A DNA stretch of 64,000 bases from an uncultured Clostridia bacterium (GCA_944362545.1 CALVTJ010000005.1:1-64000), one strand, 5' to 3'. Shown: positions 33,605 to 42,816, counted from the stretch's first letter. Translations and numbers: made by a program. The notes: generated by a model not told the origin, from the sequence alone.

Positions 33605-34528
33605 TTACAGAATGTAAGCGGTTTTGTTTATATTGTCCACTTCTTCAAGTTTTTTTGGTGTCAAAATTTTATTGTCATTGACATAAAATCTCATGCCCTG
33701 ACTTGAGAAAAAGACAACCATGTTATACACACACAAAAGTGCGGCCATGATTGGTGTGAGAACAAGCAAAACATACACACCAAAAACCATGGACAACGCC
33801 CAGAACAACAAGAAGAAGATAATGGTTGTTCCAAAAATTGACCAAAAATGTCTTTTCACCGCTTTAACACCCTTTCTGTAAGAAGAAAAGACATTTCCAT
33901 CAAACACAATTGATGCCGAAGCCCAACCCATGATTATGATTTGATTTAAGGAAAAAAGCAAAACCAAAACCAAGAAAAGTACCCAAGGCAAAATGTAATT
34001 GACAAAAAACGCATCTTCCACACATGAAAATCCATAAACCACTGCCAAAACAATTCCCAAAAAGACAATGTTATAGGCAGTTTTGCAAAGTGCAAAAGGT
34101 ATGGATTTTTTAAGGCTCTTTACAAAAGCACTAAAAAATCCAACCTTGGCTTTGCTGGTCATGTAAGAATATAACGTTTCGTTGAAGGTATATTTGCCGA
34201 TATTGATAAAAAACGGCAAGAAGACAAAAGAGATAACCAATCCATAGATTGCCAAGCCCAAGTTTGCCTCAAAGACATCTACACAAATTGCCACGGCAGT
34301 TTGGATGATGTTGAAAATGTTTTGACCAAGACCGCCATTAAAGACCCCTACAAAACAATCAAAAAGACTGGCTGATTGAAAATCAACAGCCACGATACTT
34401 CTAAATTCAAAAAAGACCGGCAAAAACAAGACAAAACACAATCCCCAAATCACCACATAAAACAACAGAAATTTGAGAACTTTTGTCCAGTTAGAACCAA
34501 AGAGTTTTATTGAATTTACAAACATCAT
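33605..34528 (-). CDS. Polytopic membrane protein of unknown function
   Basis: The 307-residue protein has about six transmembrane helices separated by short loops, with a basic loop at about 128-142 (SKAKVGFFSAFVKSLKKS). It resembles the broad group of Bacillota membrane proteins of the YciC/DUF975 kind in length and helix layout, but I cannot place it in a family. It starts with two consecutive ATG codons. An AAAGGG lies about nine bases before the first. It is transcribed from its own promoter and lies between RNase J and greA. Confidence 0.7.
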   Translation of the reverse strand: MMFVNSIKLFGSNWTKVLKFLLFYVVIWGLCFVLFLPVFFEFRSIVAVDFQSASLFDCFVGVFNGGLGQNIFNIIQTAVAICVDVFEANLGLAIYGLVISFVFLPFFINIGKYTFNETLYSYMTSKAKVGFFSAFVKSLKKSIPFALCKTAYNIVFLGIVLAVVYGFSCVEDAFFVNYILPWVLFLVLVLLFSLNQIIIMGWASASIVFDGNVFSSYRKGVKAVKRHFWSIFGTTIIFFLLFWALSMVFGVYVLLVLTPIMAALLCVYNMVVFFSSQGMRFYVNDNKILTPKKLEEVDNINKTAYIL

Positions 34529-34596
34529 AACAAAAATCCCTTTTAAACGACAACAAAAGACAGAGCATCTTTTTGTTCAAGGTTTCCCACGAGAAT

Positions 34597-34624
34597 AGTA
34601 TAACAAAAATCAATGAAAAATCAA
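34597..34624 (-). promoter_or_regulatory. Promoter of the membrane protein gene at 33605
   Basis: Minus strand: TTGATT (34624-34619), a 16-bp spacer and TATACT (34602-34597). This leaves a leader of about 60 bases. Confidence 0.5.
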
Positions 34625-34674
34625 AGCGATTTTGTCAAATTCAACAAACAACATCATTTGTTGGCAAACATCTC

Positions 34675-35145
34675 TTAAACTTCAATAGCAACAATCTTGT
34701 AGTTGATAACTCCGCCCGGTGTCTTGACAGCAACAGTTTCTCCCTTCTTGTGACCAATCAAAGCCTTTCCGACAGGTGAAACATTGCTTATCACACCGTT
34801 TGCAGGGTCGCTTTCGGAAGAACCAGAGATGCGATATTCGACATCTTCATCAAAGTCCTCATCATAGAGTTTGACTTTGCAACCAACATTGACAACATCC
34901 TTGCTGATTTTCTTTGTGTCAATAACTTCAGCGTTGAGCAAAATATTCTCCATCTCGGCAATTTCCGCTTCAATCTGTGCCTGTTCATCCTTTGCAGCAT
35001 CATATTCGCTGTTTTCAGACAAATCACCATAACTTCTTGCAATACCAATTCTCTTGACAACATCCGGTCTTTTAACGGACTTGTAAAAATTCAGCTTTTC
35101 TTCAAGTTGAGCCTTTCCTTCTGGTGTTAAATAGTGTTTTTCCAT
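34675..35145 (-). CDS. greA: Transcription elongation factor GreA
   Basis: The 156-residue protein has the N-terminal coiled-coil hairpin with the family motif ARSYGDLSENSEYDAAKDEQ. The acidic tip residues here allow transcript cleavage by stalled RNA polymerase. The C-terminal domain has SPVGKALIGHKKGETV. The ATG at 35145 follows AAAGGAGAGAATATC. It is a single-gene unit with a good promoter and a leader of about 90 bases. It is fully ordinary in length and motifs. Confidence 0.96.
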   Translation of the reverse strand: MEKHYLTPEGKAQLEEKLNFYKSVKRPDVVKRIGIARSYGDLSENSEYDAAKDEQAQIEAEIAEMENILLNAEVIDTKKISKDVVNVGCKVKLYDEDFDEDVEYRISGSSESDPANGVISNVSPVGKALIGHKKGETVAVKTPGGVINYKIVAIEV

Positions 35146-35239
35146 GATATTCTCTCCTTTAACTTTAAAATTTCAAAATTAAAAAAATCGACCACAGGGC
35201 CAATCTGTTGATATTTCTTCTCTTTCTTTTGACCGTATT

Positions 35240-35269
35240 ATTATAAGTCAAAATTGCCCTAAAAGTCAA
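35240..35269 (-). promoter_or_regulatory. Promoter of greA
   Basis: Minus strand: TTGACT (35269-35264), an 18-bp spacer and TATAAT (35245-35240). Confidence 0.65.
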
Positions 35270-35395
35270 CTAAAATTTTGAATTTCCTAATAATATATGT
35301 TTCAAAAACAAAAATATTCCAAATTTTTTGTATCAAAAATCCAAACTTTGAGTTATTTTGAAAATTTTTCAAATAATAACATCAAGGAGAACATC

Positions 35396-35827
35396 ATGCT
35401 GACACTTATTGCCTTTTTGTTGACCATTTTAGGATGCGTAAATTGGCTTTTAATTGGACTTTTGCAATATGACTTTATCGCCGGACTTTTCGGCTTTCAG
35501 GCGAGCATTTTTTCACGAATGGTTTACATTTTGTTTGGCATCGGTGCTGTCTATCTTGTTCTTCGAGTTATCATAAACAAAGGCAACTTCAAAGTTTATG
35601 AGAGCAAAAAAAGGAGAGAAGAGATGAAGAAAGCAAAAAAACAACAAATTCCAACACCATCAAATGTCGAAGCAGGCTTGGAGCAGGCACATCAACCTTT
35701 ACACAGTGAACAGCATCCGGAGCGCGAACAGAACAAATTTTCCTACATCAACAGGCAAAATGACCACTCCCTGCACACAGAAGGACACGAAAACCTTTTT
35801 GATGAACATTTTGAAGATGACATATAA
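35396..35827 (+). CDS. DUF378 family membrane protein with hydrophilic tail
   Basis: The first 60 residues of this 143-residue protein are a DUF378 domain: LTLIAFLLTILGCVNWLLIGLLQYD, then FSRMVYILFGIGAVYLV, two transmembrane helices. The rest (about 65-143) is a charged, His/Gln-rich tail that most DUF378 proteins lack. The ATG at 35396 follows AAGGAGAACATC and is preferred to an earlier in-frame start with no site. The function of DUF378 is not known. It lies 59 bases upstream of gpmI and may be co-transcribed with it. Confidence 0.8.
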   Translation: MLTLIAFLLTILGCVNWLLIGLLQYDFIAGLFGFQASIFSRMVYILFGIGAVYLVLRVIINKGNFKVYESKKRREEMKKAKKQQIPTPSNVEAGLEQAHQPLHSEQHPEREQNKFSYINRQNDHSLHTEGHENLFDEHFEDDI

Positions 35828-35886
35828 GAAAATTTGACTTTCCTCCGAAAAAAATTGTATTCTTAAAGAGAATATAAGGAGAGAGC

Positions 35887-37389
35887 ATGGTCACATTGGT
35901 TATTTTGGATGGATTTGGAGAAAAAAGACAAAAGTTTGGCAATGCCATAAAAAGTCAAGGTACACCATTTCTTGACAAACTCAAGAAGAAATATCCCAAC
36001 ACCCTGATTGAAGCGAGTGGAGAATATGTTGGGCTACCAAAGGGAGTGATGGGAAACAGTGAAGTTGGACATCTCACACTTGGCAGTGGCAGAGTGATTT
36101 TGCAGGATTTGAAACTGATTGACAGCGAAATTGAAAACGGCAAGTTTTTTTCCAACCCTGCTCTTATTAAGGCTCTTACACACGCCGAAAAAAACAAAAG
36201 TAGCCTTCATGTAATGGGTCTTTTGTCAAATGGCGGAGTTCATTCAAGCATCAACCACCTTTTTGCCATTTTGGCACTTGCCAAAAATTATAACATAAAA
36301 AACATCTACATTCACGCCATTTTGGACGGCCGTGACACCGGAGTGCAAGATGGCATCAAGTTTGTAAGACAAACAGAAGAAAAAATTGCAGGCACGAATG
36401 CAAAGATTGGCACTCTGATTGGCAGAATTTATGCCATGGACAGAGAACAACGCTATGACCGCCTGCAAAAGGCATATGACATGCTCGTTTTTGGAAAGGG
36501 CACGCTTGCATCAAACGCTGAAAGCACAATAAAGGCAAGTTATGCAGAAGGTGTCAATGATGAATATTTTGAGCCAACAATTCTCGACAAAAATGCCACA
36601 ATCAAAGACAATGACAGTGTCATATTCTTCAACTATCGCTCTGACCGTGCAAGAGAAATCACCTTTGCATTAACTGACCAAGACTTCAAAGAATTTAAGA
36701 CCAAAAAACTGAATAATTTTCTTTTTACAGCGATGACAGAATATTCTGACAAACTCAAAAGCCTAAACACCATGTATCCGCCGATTGTCATCAAAGATAA
36801 TCTGTCAGCGGTGCTTTCACAGCATGGCAAAACACAATTCCATATTGCCGAAACGACAAAATATGCTCATGTGACATTTTTCTTCAATGGTGGAATTGAA
36901 GAGCCTTACAAGGGCGAAGACCGAAAACTGATTGACAGCATAAATGTGCAAGATTTTTCGGCATACCCAAAGATGCGCGCAGTAGAGATCACTCATGGTG
37001 TTTTGAACGCCATCGCCAGCGGAAAATATGACTTTGTTTTGGTGAACTACTCAAACACCGACATGATTGGGCACACCGGAAACTTCAACAGCACAAAAGA
37101 AGCGGTCGCATGCGTTGACAAACAAGCCTACGCCGTTGCACTTGCCACCTTGATGGCAGGTGGAGATTGCATAATCACCGCCGACCACGGAAATGCAGAA
37201 GAGATGATTGACAAAAATGGCAACAAATTGACCAAACACACCACAAATCCCGTGCCTGTGATTTTGGTGAGCGAACGACACAAAAAAGCAAGATTGAAAA
37301 AAGGAAAATCATTGACATCCATTGCACCAACTGTTTTAAAACTTTTGGATATTGAAAAACCATCCACCTATGATGAACCTTTGTTCTAA
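35887..37389 (+). CDS. gpmI: 2,3-bisphosphoglycerate-independent phosphoglycerate mutase
   Basis: The 500-residue glycolytic enzyme interconverts 3- and 2-phosphoglycerate using two manganese ions. It shows VILDGFG (metal Asp8), VMGNSEVGHLTLGSGRV with the phospho-serine Ser58, HAILDGRDT, RSDRAREI, YSNTDMIGHTGN and TADHGNAEEM. Length is typical for the family. The ATG at 35887 has AAGGAGAGAGC upstream. A compact terminator follows the stop. Confidence 0.97.
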   Translation: MVTLVILDGFGEKRQKFGNAIKSQGTPFLDKLKKKYPNTLIEASGEYVGLPKGVMGNSEVGHLTLGSGRVILQDLKLIDSEIENGKFFSNPALIKALTHAEKNKSSLHVMGLLSNGGVHSSINHLFAILALAKNYNIKNIYIHAILDGRDTGVQDGIKFVRQTEEKIAGTNAKIGTLIGRIYAMDREQRYDRLQKAYDMLVFGKGTLASNAESTIKASYAEGVNDEYFEPTILDKNATIKDNDSVIFFNYRSDRAREITFALTDQDFKEFKTKKLNNFLFTAMTEYSDKLKSLNTMYPPIVIKDNLSAVLSQHGKTQFHIAETTKYAHVTFFFNGGIEEPYKGEDRKLIDSINVQDFSAYPKMRAVEITHGVLNAIASGKYDFVLVNYSNTDMIGHTGNFNSTKEAVACVDKQAYAVALATLMAGGDCIITADHGNAEEMIDKNGNKLTKHTTNPVPVILVSERHKKARLKKGKSLTSIAPTVLKLLDIEKPSTYDEPLF

Positions 37390-37394
37390 TTTAT

Positions 37395-37415
37395 AAAACG
37401 GTCCATGACCGTTTT
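37395..37415 (+). terminator. Terminator of gpmI
   Basis: A 9-bp stem AAAACGGTC/GACCGTTTT (37395-37403 with 37407-37415) has a CAT loop and runs into T residues, six bases after the stop. Confidence 0.85.
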
Positions 37416-37434
37416 TGTTTTTATCATATTCCCC

Positions 37435-37518
37435 TGTCATTCTGAGCCACAAGCAAAGCGAGTGTGTCGAAGAATCTCAGGGTTTTCTTTGGATGCTTCA
37501 ACTTCGTTCAGCATGACA
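37435..37518. repeat. 84-bp dispersed element with imperfect terminal inverted repeats
   Basis: The ends TGTCATTCTGAGC (37435-37447) and GTTCAGCATGACA (37506-37518) are inverted repeats matching at 11 of 13 positions. The inner part contains CGAAGAATCTCAGGG. It carries no gene. A partial copy is at 2539-2563. It resembles the small non-coding mobile or palindromic elements found scattered in gut Clostridia. This likeness is from memory and not checked. Confidence 0.5.
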
Positions 37519-37543
37519 GCATATGACAGTTTTTAATTGTTAA

Positions 37544-37566
37544 AAAAAGGCACACGGTGCCTTTTT
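37544..37566 (-). terminator. Terminator of the second InlB-repeat gene
   Basis: A 10-bp stem AAAAAGGCAC/GTGCCTTTTT (37544-37553 with 37557-37566) has a 3-base loop. It directly abuts the stop codon at 37567-37569. The GGCAC/GTGCC core also occurs at 2560-2572 beside the repeat fragment. Confidence 0.8.
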
Positions 37567-40437
37567 CTATGACCAAGTGGCTGTCATGGCAAAGCGAACA
37601 CCAAACACTCTTGAAAGCCAACTAGATGTGTCCATGCCGGCTGCCGTGATTATCTTTCCATTGCCAAGATTTGTGCCTAGTGTGCGTGTCCAATAGTTTG
37701 CATATTGATTGGAATTTATTCCCAAAAGGAAACATACCAAATCACTCGCATATGCTCTCATGTCACTTGTGTTTTGTAAAACTTCATCCACGCTTGCCAC
37801 TCTCATGCCATTCTCTATGCGATTTGTTGTGACAACCTTGTCTTGTTGCCCGGCATTGCCGTATCTATAATATGTCACACTGCTGTTGACATCATGTCCG
37901 GCATTTGTATAACTGTTTATTCCACTCATGTTAGAAAACATTTGACTTGATGTAAACGCCCAACCTTCACTGACAGTTTGATTTGTCACCGCACTTGCCA
38001 GAAGCACTTTGTCACTGACAAGTGTCTTGTTTGTCATTACGCCATTTGCATTGATAACACTCTGGTCTGTCACAATCCATCTGATTGGCTCAACATCAAA
38101 GAAATAATATCTGCCACTTGTGAATGTCACTTGCCCAACACTTGTCTGAATTGTTATGGTGTTTGTCGCTTGAAGTCTTGCATATTCATTTCCACCATAT
38201 GTATAAATTGGAATGGACACATTTGATGTTCCATTGAAATATGTTATTGTCGAGCCAGATGCTGTTGCTGAATTTGATAGTGTTGTGTTCATGCTATTTC
38301 CAACATAACTCTGTGGATACTTTCCATCTTCGATGTAATAATTTCCATCACTGTCCTGCTGTAAGTAAGTCATCTGTATGGTGATGACAGCATCAAAGTC
38401 ATCACTTGGCGTGTTTGTCATGGTCGCCGTATAGGTATAAGTGCCACCACTTTGCGATAATATTCCGTTATTGCAAGAAACACTCTTCAAATGGCACTCG
38501 CCTAAAGGAATAATGTTTGAAAGCACTATTGTTTCGTTGTATCTCACCGCATTGTATGGTTGGTCGGTGCAATCGCCGTATGTCTGCCCATTATAACTGT
38601 AATATGCCGTAAATGACCCAATGTTATCACTCTGTTCCCCCGCCGGAGATAAAATGTTGATATCAACACTGTAAACATTCTTCTCCCACTGTGCATAAAG
38701 AGTGGTGTTGGCATTTGTAGAAAAACTTGCGCCATTGCTGTAATGCGTGCCAGTGCCAGCGGAGTTGGTATTCCAACCGTTTGCATAATAGCCCGGCCTT
38801 GTGAATGTGTTTGTGGCAAGTTTCGCGCTCGTGCCGTAAATTTTGTAGGTACTTCCCACGCTTCCGGTGCCATTGTTGCTGTTATAATTTATTGTATATC
38901 TCCGATAGGCATAAACATACAGTGTTCTGTTGGATGTCGGTGCCCACCTGTAGTTATGTGAATCGCCAGATGAGTCAAACAGTGTCGAATTTGTCGATGG
39001 TCTTGTCGTTGAGGATGTGGAAAAACTCAAGTAATACGCATTGCTAGATGAGGCACTTGGCATTGTAAATCTCACACTCACACTTCCTGTTTGATAATCA
39101 TGGTTTACTCTGTAAACTCGGTATGTTGAATATGTCGATGATGTCACAGTGCAACCAGTGCCCGTAATGTTCAATGTAGGCAGAGAACTATATCCATACG
39201 GATAAAACCGGACTGTAAGGGTGTATTCGTTTATCTCCCACCGGGCGTAAAGTGTGTCATCCTCTGCGGTGTATGTGAGTCTCCCACTGACAAACGAACC
39301 ACTTGAATTGATTACTTGCGTTCCACCACTTGTTTGGGTGTAATACCCCTGAAAGGTATAGCCCGTGCGTGATGGTCTTGTGACAGAAGAAATGGATGTT
39401 GTTGCACCACTGTTTGAATACCAACCGGTGTTGTATCTGAGATAGACCGTGCTTGTTCCACCTGAGCCATTATTCTTGTTGAGTGTGACGGTGTAGACAT
39501 TGGCACGCCAAACTGCATAAAGGTCAATGTCTCCTGAAAAGGTATAATTTGCGCCAGGTGTATAACTTGCAGAAGTTGCTGTTGAAGAAGTAGACCAGCC
39601 TAAAAATGTATAACCTGTCCTGTCTGGTCTTGAAGTTGATAAAGTTGTGCTCAAACCAGCATAAAAACTCTGCGATCCAGGACCATTATCCCCACCATTA
39701 TCTCGATAATATAATTCATATTGCTCACGAAAATAAATATAATATGTGCCTGTTGTTGTTGAATTGCTACCACTCCTCGCTGTACTTTCATCCTCTGTCC
39801 AAGTGCTGTTGTAAATGTAAAAAAGATAAACATTAACACCATGTCCAGAAGAATCAACACCTCCTGTGTATCGACTTGTACAATATGAATTTCCCCTGTT
39901 TTTCGAAAAACCAAAAAATCCACAAGACGTGAAGGAAGCCGAGCCATTCATGCAAAGCTGTACTATTCCATAACGCCTTGGTGTCCAAATAAGTGTGTAA
40001 GTATAATGAAACCAAGTCAAATTTTCCACACTAGAAACATTTGCTGTTGTTGTGGTTTGCCTTGAACCATTTCGTCCCTCAAGTGAACCATCAAAATTTT
40101 GAGCTCCACCACCTTCATCACGCCAATATATGTCAAACCACGCATAAGCATTTTCCTCTCCGGGCTCCATTGATTCTGTCAGTGTTCCCGAACCTGTTAT
40201 GGTCAAAGTTGTTATGTAAAAATTGAAATTTGCGTTTGCACTAATATCCGGCGATTGCATTGACTGGTCATCATCAGGATTTGATAAGTCCTCTTTCCCT
40301 TCATCTACCACTTGATCACCTTGAGGAGATTGTCCGTTTTGTTCAAATTCACTCTCGAAACCTACCAAAAATACTGTCCCTCCAAAGAGAAAAGTTCCAC
40401 AAAAAAACACCAAAATAAATAACAAAAACTTCTTCAT
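37567..40437 (-). CDS. InlB-repeat surface protein with DUF6273-like C-terminus; lipobox cysteine replaced
   Basis: The 956-residue protein is a paralogue of the one at 1-2456. It has a hydrophobic signal (MKKFLLFILVFFCG) and then TVFLVGF, where the lipobox Cys of its paralogues is Phe27. An acidic linker and a beta-rich domain (about 60-235) follow. InlB-type repeats lie near 239-307, 310-395 and 515-590 (RTGYTFLGW, LYAVW, RPGYYANGW, LYAQW). The C-terminal region from about 702 (YIEDGKYPQSY, FDVEPIRWIV, SDKVLLAS, NYWTRT, GVRFAMTATW) looks like DUF6273. It may stay as a membrane-anchored signal or be cleaved and secreted. The message is predicted to be leaderless. Confidence 0.85.
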   Translation of the reverse strand: MKKFLLFILVFFCGTFLFGGTVFLVGFESEFEQNGQSPQGDQVVDEGKEDLSNPDDDQSMQSPDISANANFNFYITTLTITGSGTLTESMEPGEENAYAWFDIYWRDEGGGAQNFDGSLEGRNGSRQTTTTANVSSVENLTWFHYTYTLIWTPRRYGIVQLCMNGSASFTSCGFFGFSKNRGNSYCTSRYTGGVDSSGHGVNVYLFYIYNSTWTEDESTARSGSNSTTTGTYYIYFREQYELYYRDNGGDNGPGSQSFYAGLSTTLSTSRPDRTGYTFLGWSTSSTATSASYTPGANYTFSGDIDLYAVWRANVYTVTLNKNNGSGGTSTVYLRYNTGWYSNSGATTSISSVTRPSRTGYTFQGYYTQTSGGTQVINSSGSFVSGRLTYTAEDDTLYARWEINEYTLTVRFYPYGYSSLPTLNITGTGCTVTSSTYSTYRVYRVNHDYQTGSVSVRFTMPSASSSNAYYLSFSTSSTTRPSTNSTLFDSSGDSHNYRWAPTSNRTLYVYAYRRYTINYNSNNGTGSVGSTYKIYGTSAKLATNTFTRPGYYANGWNTNSAGTGTHYSNGASFSTNANTTLYAQWEKNVYSVDINILSPAGEQSDNIGSFTAYYSYNGQTYGDCTDQPYNAVRYNETIVLSNIIPLGECHLKSVSCNNGILSQSGGTYTYTATMTNTPSDDFDAVITIQMTYLQQDSDGNYYIEDGKYPQSYVGNSMNTTLSNSATASGSTITYFNGTSNVSIPIYTYGGNEYARLQATNTITIQTSVGQVTFTSGRYYFFDVEPIRWIVTDQSVINANGVMTNKTLVSDKVLLASAVTNQTVSEGWAFTSSQMFSNMSGINSYTNAGHDVNSSVTYYRYGNAGQQDKVVTTNRIENGMRVASVDEVLQNTSDMRAYASDLVCFLLGINSNQYANYWTRTLGTNLGNGKIITAAGMDTSSWLSRVFGVRFAMTATWS

Positions 40438-40443
40438 ATTATG

Positions 40444-40472
40444 ATTATACAAAATTATTTTAAATTTTACAA
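40444..40472 (-). promoter_or_regulatory. Leaderless promoter of the second InlB-repeat gene
   Basis: Minus strand: TTGTAA (40472-40467), a 17-bp spacer and TATAAT (40449-40444), then six bases (CATAAT) and the ATG at 40437. There is no ribosome binding site. Both hexamers and both spacings equal those of the promoter at 2463-2491. Confidence 0.7.
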
Positions 40473-40544
40473 AACAATTTTACTAATTTGTACAATATTT
40501 TTCAATAAAAATGTAATTTCATAAATAAAACTATTTGACAACAA

Positions 40545-40573
40545 AAAAAGATAGTAAAACAAACTATCTTTTT
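40545..40573 (-). terminator. Terminator of the asp23-fakA operon
   Basis: An 11-bp stem AAAAAGATAGT/ACTATCTTTTT (40545-40555 with 40563-40573) has a 7-base loop and lies 16 bases after the fakA stop. Confidence 0.75.
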
Positions 40574-40589
40574 CATTATGTTTGTATAA

Positions 40590-42224
40590 CTATTCAAGCG
40601 ATACTAAGTAATAATAAACCGGTTGTCCACCATTTGCAACAGTCACTTCACAATCTGGATACTTTTCTGCAAGTTCCGTCTGCAAAGCGTTTGCTTCATC
40701 CTCTCTTATGTCTTCACCATAGAAAAGTGTGATATTCATAATGGAATCATCAAACATTGCTTCAATAAGTTTTTCCGTGGTTTCATTTACAAGATTACCC
40801 TTTGCTAAGATTGCTTTATTATCAAGTCCAATAATTTCTCCTTTTGAAAGGTCAAATCCATCAACATGAGTGTCTCTGACAGCATATGTGACAGAGCCGG
40901 AACGTACGCTTTTGATTGCTTCAAGCATGGCATTTTTGTTTTCTTCAACAGAGGCATCAGGATTGAAAGCAATTGCAGCAGAAATTCCTTCTGGAATACT
41001 CTTTGTTGGTATAATAACCAAGTTTTTATTGGTCACATCATTTGCCTGTTCAGCAGCAAGCACAATGTTTTTATTGTTTGGGAAGACAAAAATCGTTCTT
41101 GCAGGCACTTTATCAGCGGCGGTAGCAATGTCTTCTGCACTTGGGTTCATGGTCTGTCCACCAACAATAATTTGGTCAACAGTGAGTTCTTTAAAAATTT
41201 GAGCAAGCCCATCGCCTGGAGCAACTGCAATCATGCCAAGTTCCTTTGTCTCTTCGGCAGCCTGTGCACGTTTTTTAAGTTCGCGGTTTTGCTCCCTCAT
41301 GTTTTCAATCTTCAAATTATATAGTTCACCAAGTTCCAGAGCATAACCCAATGCCTTGTTTGGCTCATTTGTGTGAACATGAACCTTGACAAGTGACAAA
41401 TCACCAATGCAAATGACAGAATCTCCGATTTCCATCAGTCTTTCTCTCAACTTGTCAATATCTGCTTCTGTGGTCTTTTTAAACATGTTGATAATCATAT
41501 ATTCGGTACAATAGCCATATTCAATGTCACCGAGTTTGTTGATGTCTGCAATGACATCATCAACCGATTGAGGTTTTGTGTCATCTTCAAAGGTATATTC
41601 CAAATCTTCTTCGCCAGCAAGATAGCGCTGAAACCCTGTAAAAATAACCAAAATTCCGCGACCACCAGAGTCAACAACTCCCGCCTTTTTCAAAACAGGA
41701 AGCATTTCTGGTGTTTGTTTCAAAATTTCTTCACCGGTGTCGATAACCTTTTTGAAAAAAACATCAAAATCATCAAATTTTTTCGCAAGAGAAACGGCAT
41801 TTTCAGCCATAACACGAATAACGGTCAAAATGGTGCCTTCTTTTGGCTTTGTGACCGCTTTGTATGCAATGGTTGCACCTTCTTGCATAGCCTTTGCAAA
41901 GTCTTTTGTGGTGATTTCTTTCAAATTTTTTGTGACCGAACAAAATCCTTTAAAAATCTGTGAAGTGATAACACCACTGTTTCCTCTTGCACCACGAAGA
42001 GCCCCCTTTGCGAAAGCTTCAGATAAAGATGCAAGGTCATTATTCATGCACTTGTTGATTTCGTTTACAGCCGATTTCATTGTCAAAAACATATTTGTTC
42101 CGGTATCGCCATCAGGAACCGGAAAAACATTTAAAGAGTCAATATATTCTTTGTTTTGCTCAAGCAAACTAACGCCCGCAAGGACCATCTTTTTAAAGGT
42201 CGCCCCATTTATCGATTTTTGCAT
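40590..42224 (-). CDS. fakA: Fatty acid kinase subunit FakA-like (DAK2 domain protein)
   Basis: The 544-residue protein opens with the DhaL/DAK2 kinase domain: NVFPVPDGDTGTNMFLT (metal-binding Asp residues), KGALRGARGNSGVI and KAGVVDSGGRGIL. The middle domain and C-terminal DegV-like domain follow (VKVHVHTNEPNKAL, GGQTMNPS, FPNNKNI). FakA phosphorylates fatty acids presented by FakB (DegV) proteins, making acyl phosphate for lipid synthesis. Two DegV proteins are encoded elsewhere in the window. It starts 14 bases after asp23 with TAGGAGCATAAA before the ATG. The asp23-fakA pair opposite rpmB is a conserved Bacillota arrangement. Confidence 0.93.
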   Translation of the reverse strand: MQKSINGATFKKMVLAGVSLLEQNKEYIDSLNVFPVPDGDTGTNMFLTMKSAVNEINKCMNNDLASLSEAFAKGALRGARGNSGVITSQIFKGFCSVTKNLKEITTKDFAKAMQEGATIAYKAVTKPKEGTILTVIRVMAENAVSLAKKFDDFDVFFKKVIDTGEEILKQTPEMLPVLKKAGVVDSGGRGILVIFTGFQRYLAGEEDLEYTFEDDTKPQSVDDVIADINKLGDIEYGYCTEYMIINMFKKTTEADIDKLRERLMEIGDSVICIGDLSLVKVHVHTNEPNKALGYALELGELYNLKIENMREQNRELKKRAQAAEETKELGMIAVAPGDGLAQIFKELTVDQIIVGGQTMNPSAEDIATAADKVPARTIFVFPNNKNIVLAAEQANDVTNKNLVIIPTKSIPEGISAAIAFNPDASVEENKNAMLEAIKSVRSGSVTYAVRDTHVDGFDLSKGEIIGLDNKAILAKGNLVNETTEKLIEAMFDDSIMNITLFYGEDIREDEANALQTELAEKYPDCEVTVANGGQPVYYYLVSLE

Positions 42225-42238
42225 TTTATGCTCCTAAA

Positions 42239-42589
42239 TTAAACACATACGCCGACAACATGGACATTGACTGTGTCAACAATCATGCCCGTAAAGTTTT
42301 CGACACTATATTTTACAGATTTTTTAAGCGATTCAGCCACCGCACTGATAGAAACACCGTATTTGAGAATACAGTGAATATCAATAAAAATTCTGTTGTC
42401 AATGTGGCTGACAGTTATACCTCTTGAATATCTTTCTTTTTTGAAAAGTTCTCGTGCGCTGTCACGAAAATTTTTTGCCACCAAATCCACCACGCCATAA
42501 CAATCAAGCGCAACAAAACCAGCAACAGTGCGGATCGCATTGTCGCTGATTGAGATGTTTCCGTAATAGTTGTTGGTGTCAACAGTCAC
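42239..42589 (-). CDS. Asp23/Gls24 family protein
   Basis: The 116-residue protein has the Asp23 pattern: YYGNISISDNAIRTVAGFVAL, RGITVSHIDNRIFIDIHCIL, and AESLKKSVKYSVENFTGM. The start is taken as the GTG at 42589, because GGAGGGATCTC precedes it and the family begins there; the longer frame upstream is not conserved. Members are small cytoplasmic or membrane-associated stress and envelope proteins (YloU type when paired with YloV/FakA). It shares an operon with fakA and is divergent from rpmB. Confidence 0.9.
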   Translation of the reverse strand: MTVDTNNYYGNISISDNAIRTVAGFVALDCYGVVDLVAKNFRDSARELFKKERYSRGITVSHIDNRIFIDIHCILKYGVSISAVAESLKKSVKYSVENFTGMIVDTVNVHVVGVCV

Positions 42590-42624
42590 GAGATCCCTCC
42601 AAACATTTGGTATTTCGCATATAT

Positions 42625-42653
42625 ATAATACTACAAACAAAAAAGTTTGACAA
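42625..42653 (-). promoter_or_regulatory. Promoter of asp23-fakA
   Basis: Minus strand: TTGTCA (42653-42648), a 17-bp spacer and TATTAT (42630-42625), about 36 bases before the GTG start. Confidence 0.65.
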
Positions 42654-42787
42654 GCGTTTTGCCCATTAAAACAAAAAATTTTGCATACAGGGGCACCACA
42701 CTCCAACAAAACAGCAAAAAAAGAGTGTTAGACACAATATATATACCAAAAAAGTGACAGTTCTATGATAAAGTTGACAAAAAACAG

Positions 42788-42816
42788 TTGATTTTTGCAA
42801 TTTAATATGTTATTAT
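42788..42816 (+). promoter_or_regulatory. Promoter of rpmB
   Basis: TTGATT (42788-42793), a 17-bp spacer and TATTAT (42811-42816), about 40 bases before the ATG. Confidence 0.5.

Noticed and set aside
37567..40437. Repeated blocks as a possible CRISPR array or tandem DNA repeat
   Set aside because: The repeats are diverged protein repeats (InlB type) of about 70 residues in a long open frame, with no constant short repeat and spacer pattern.
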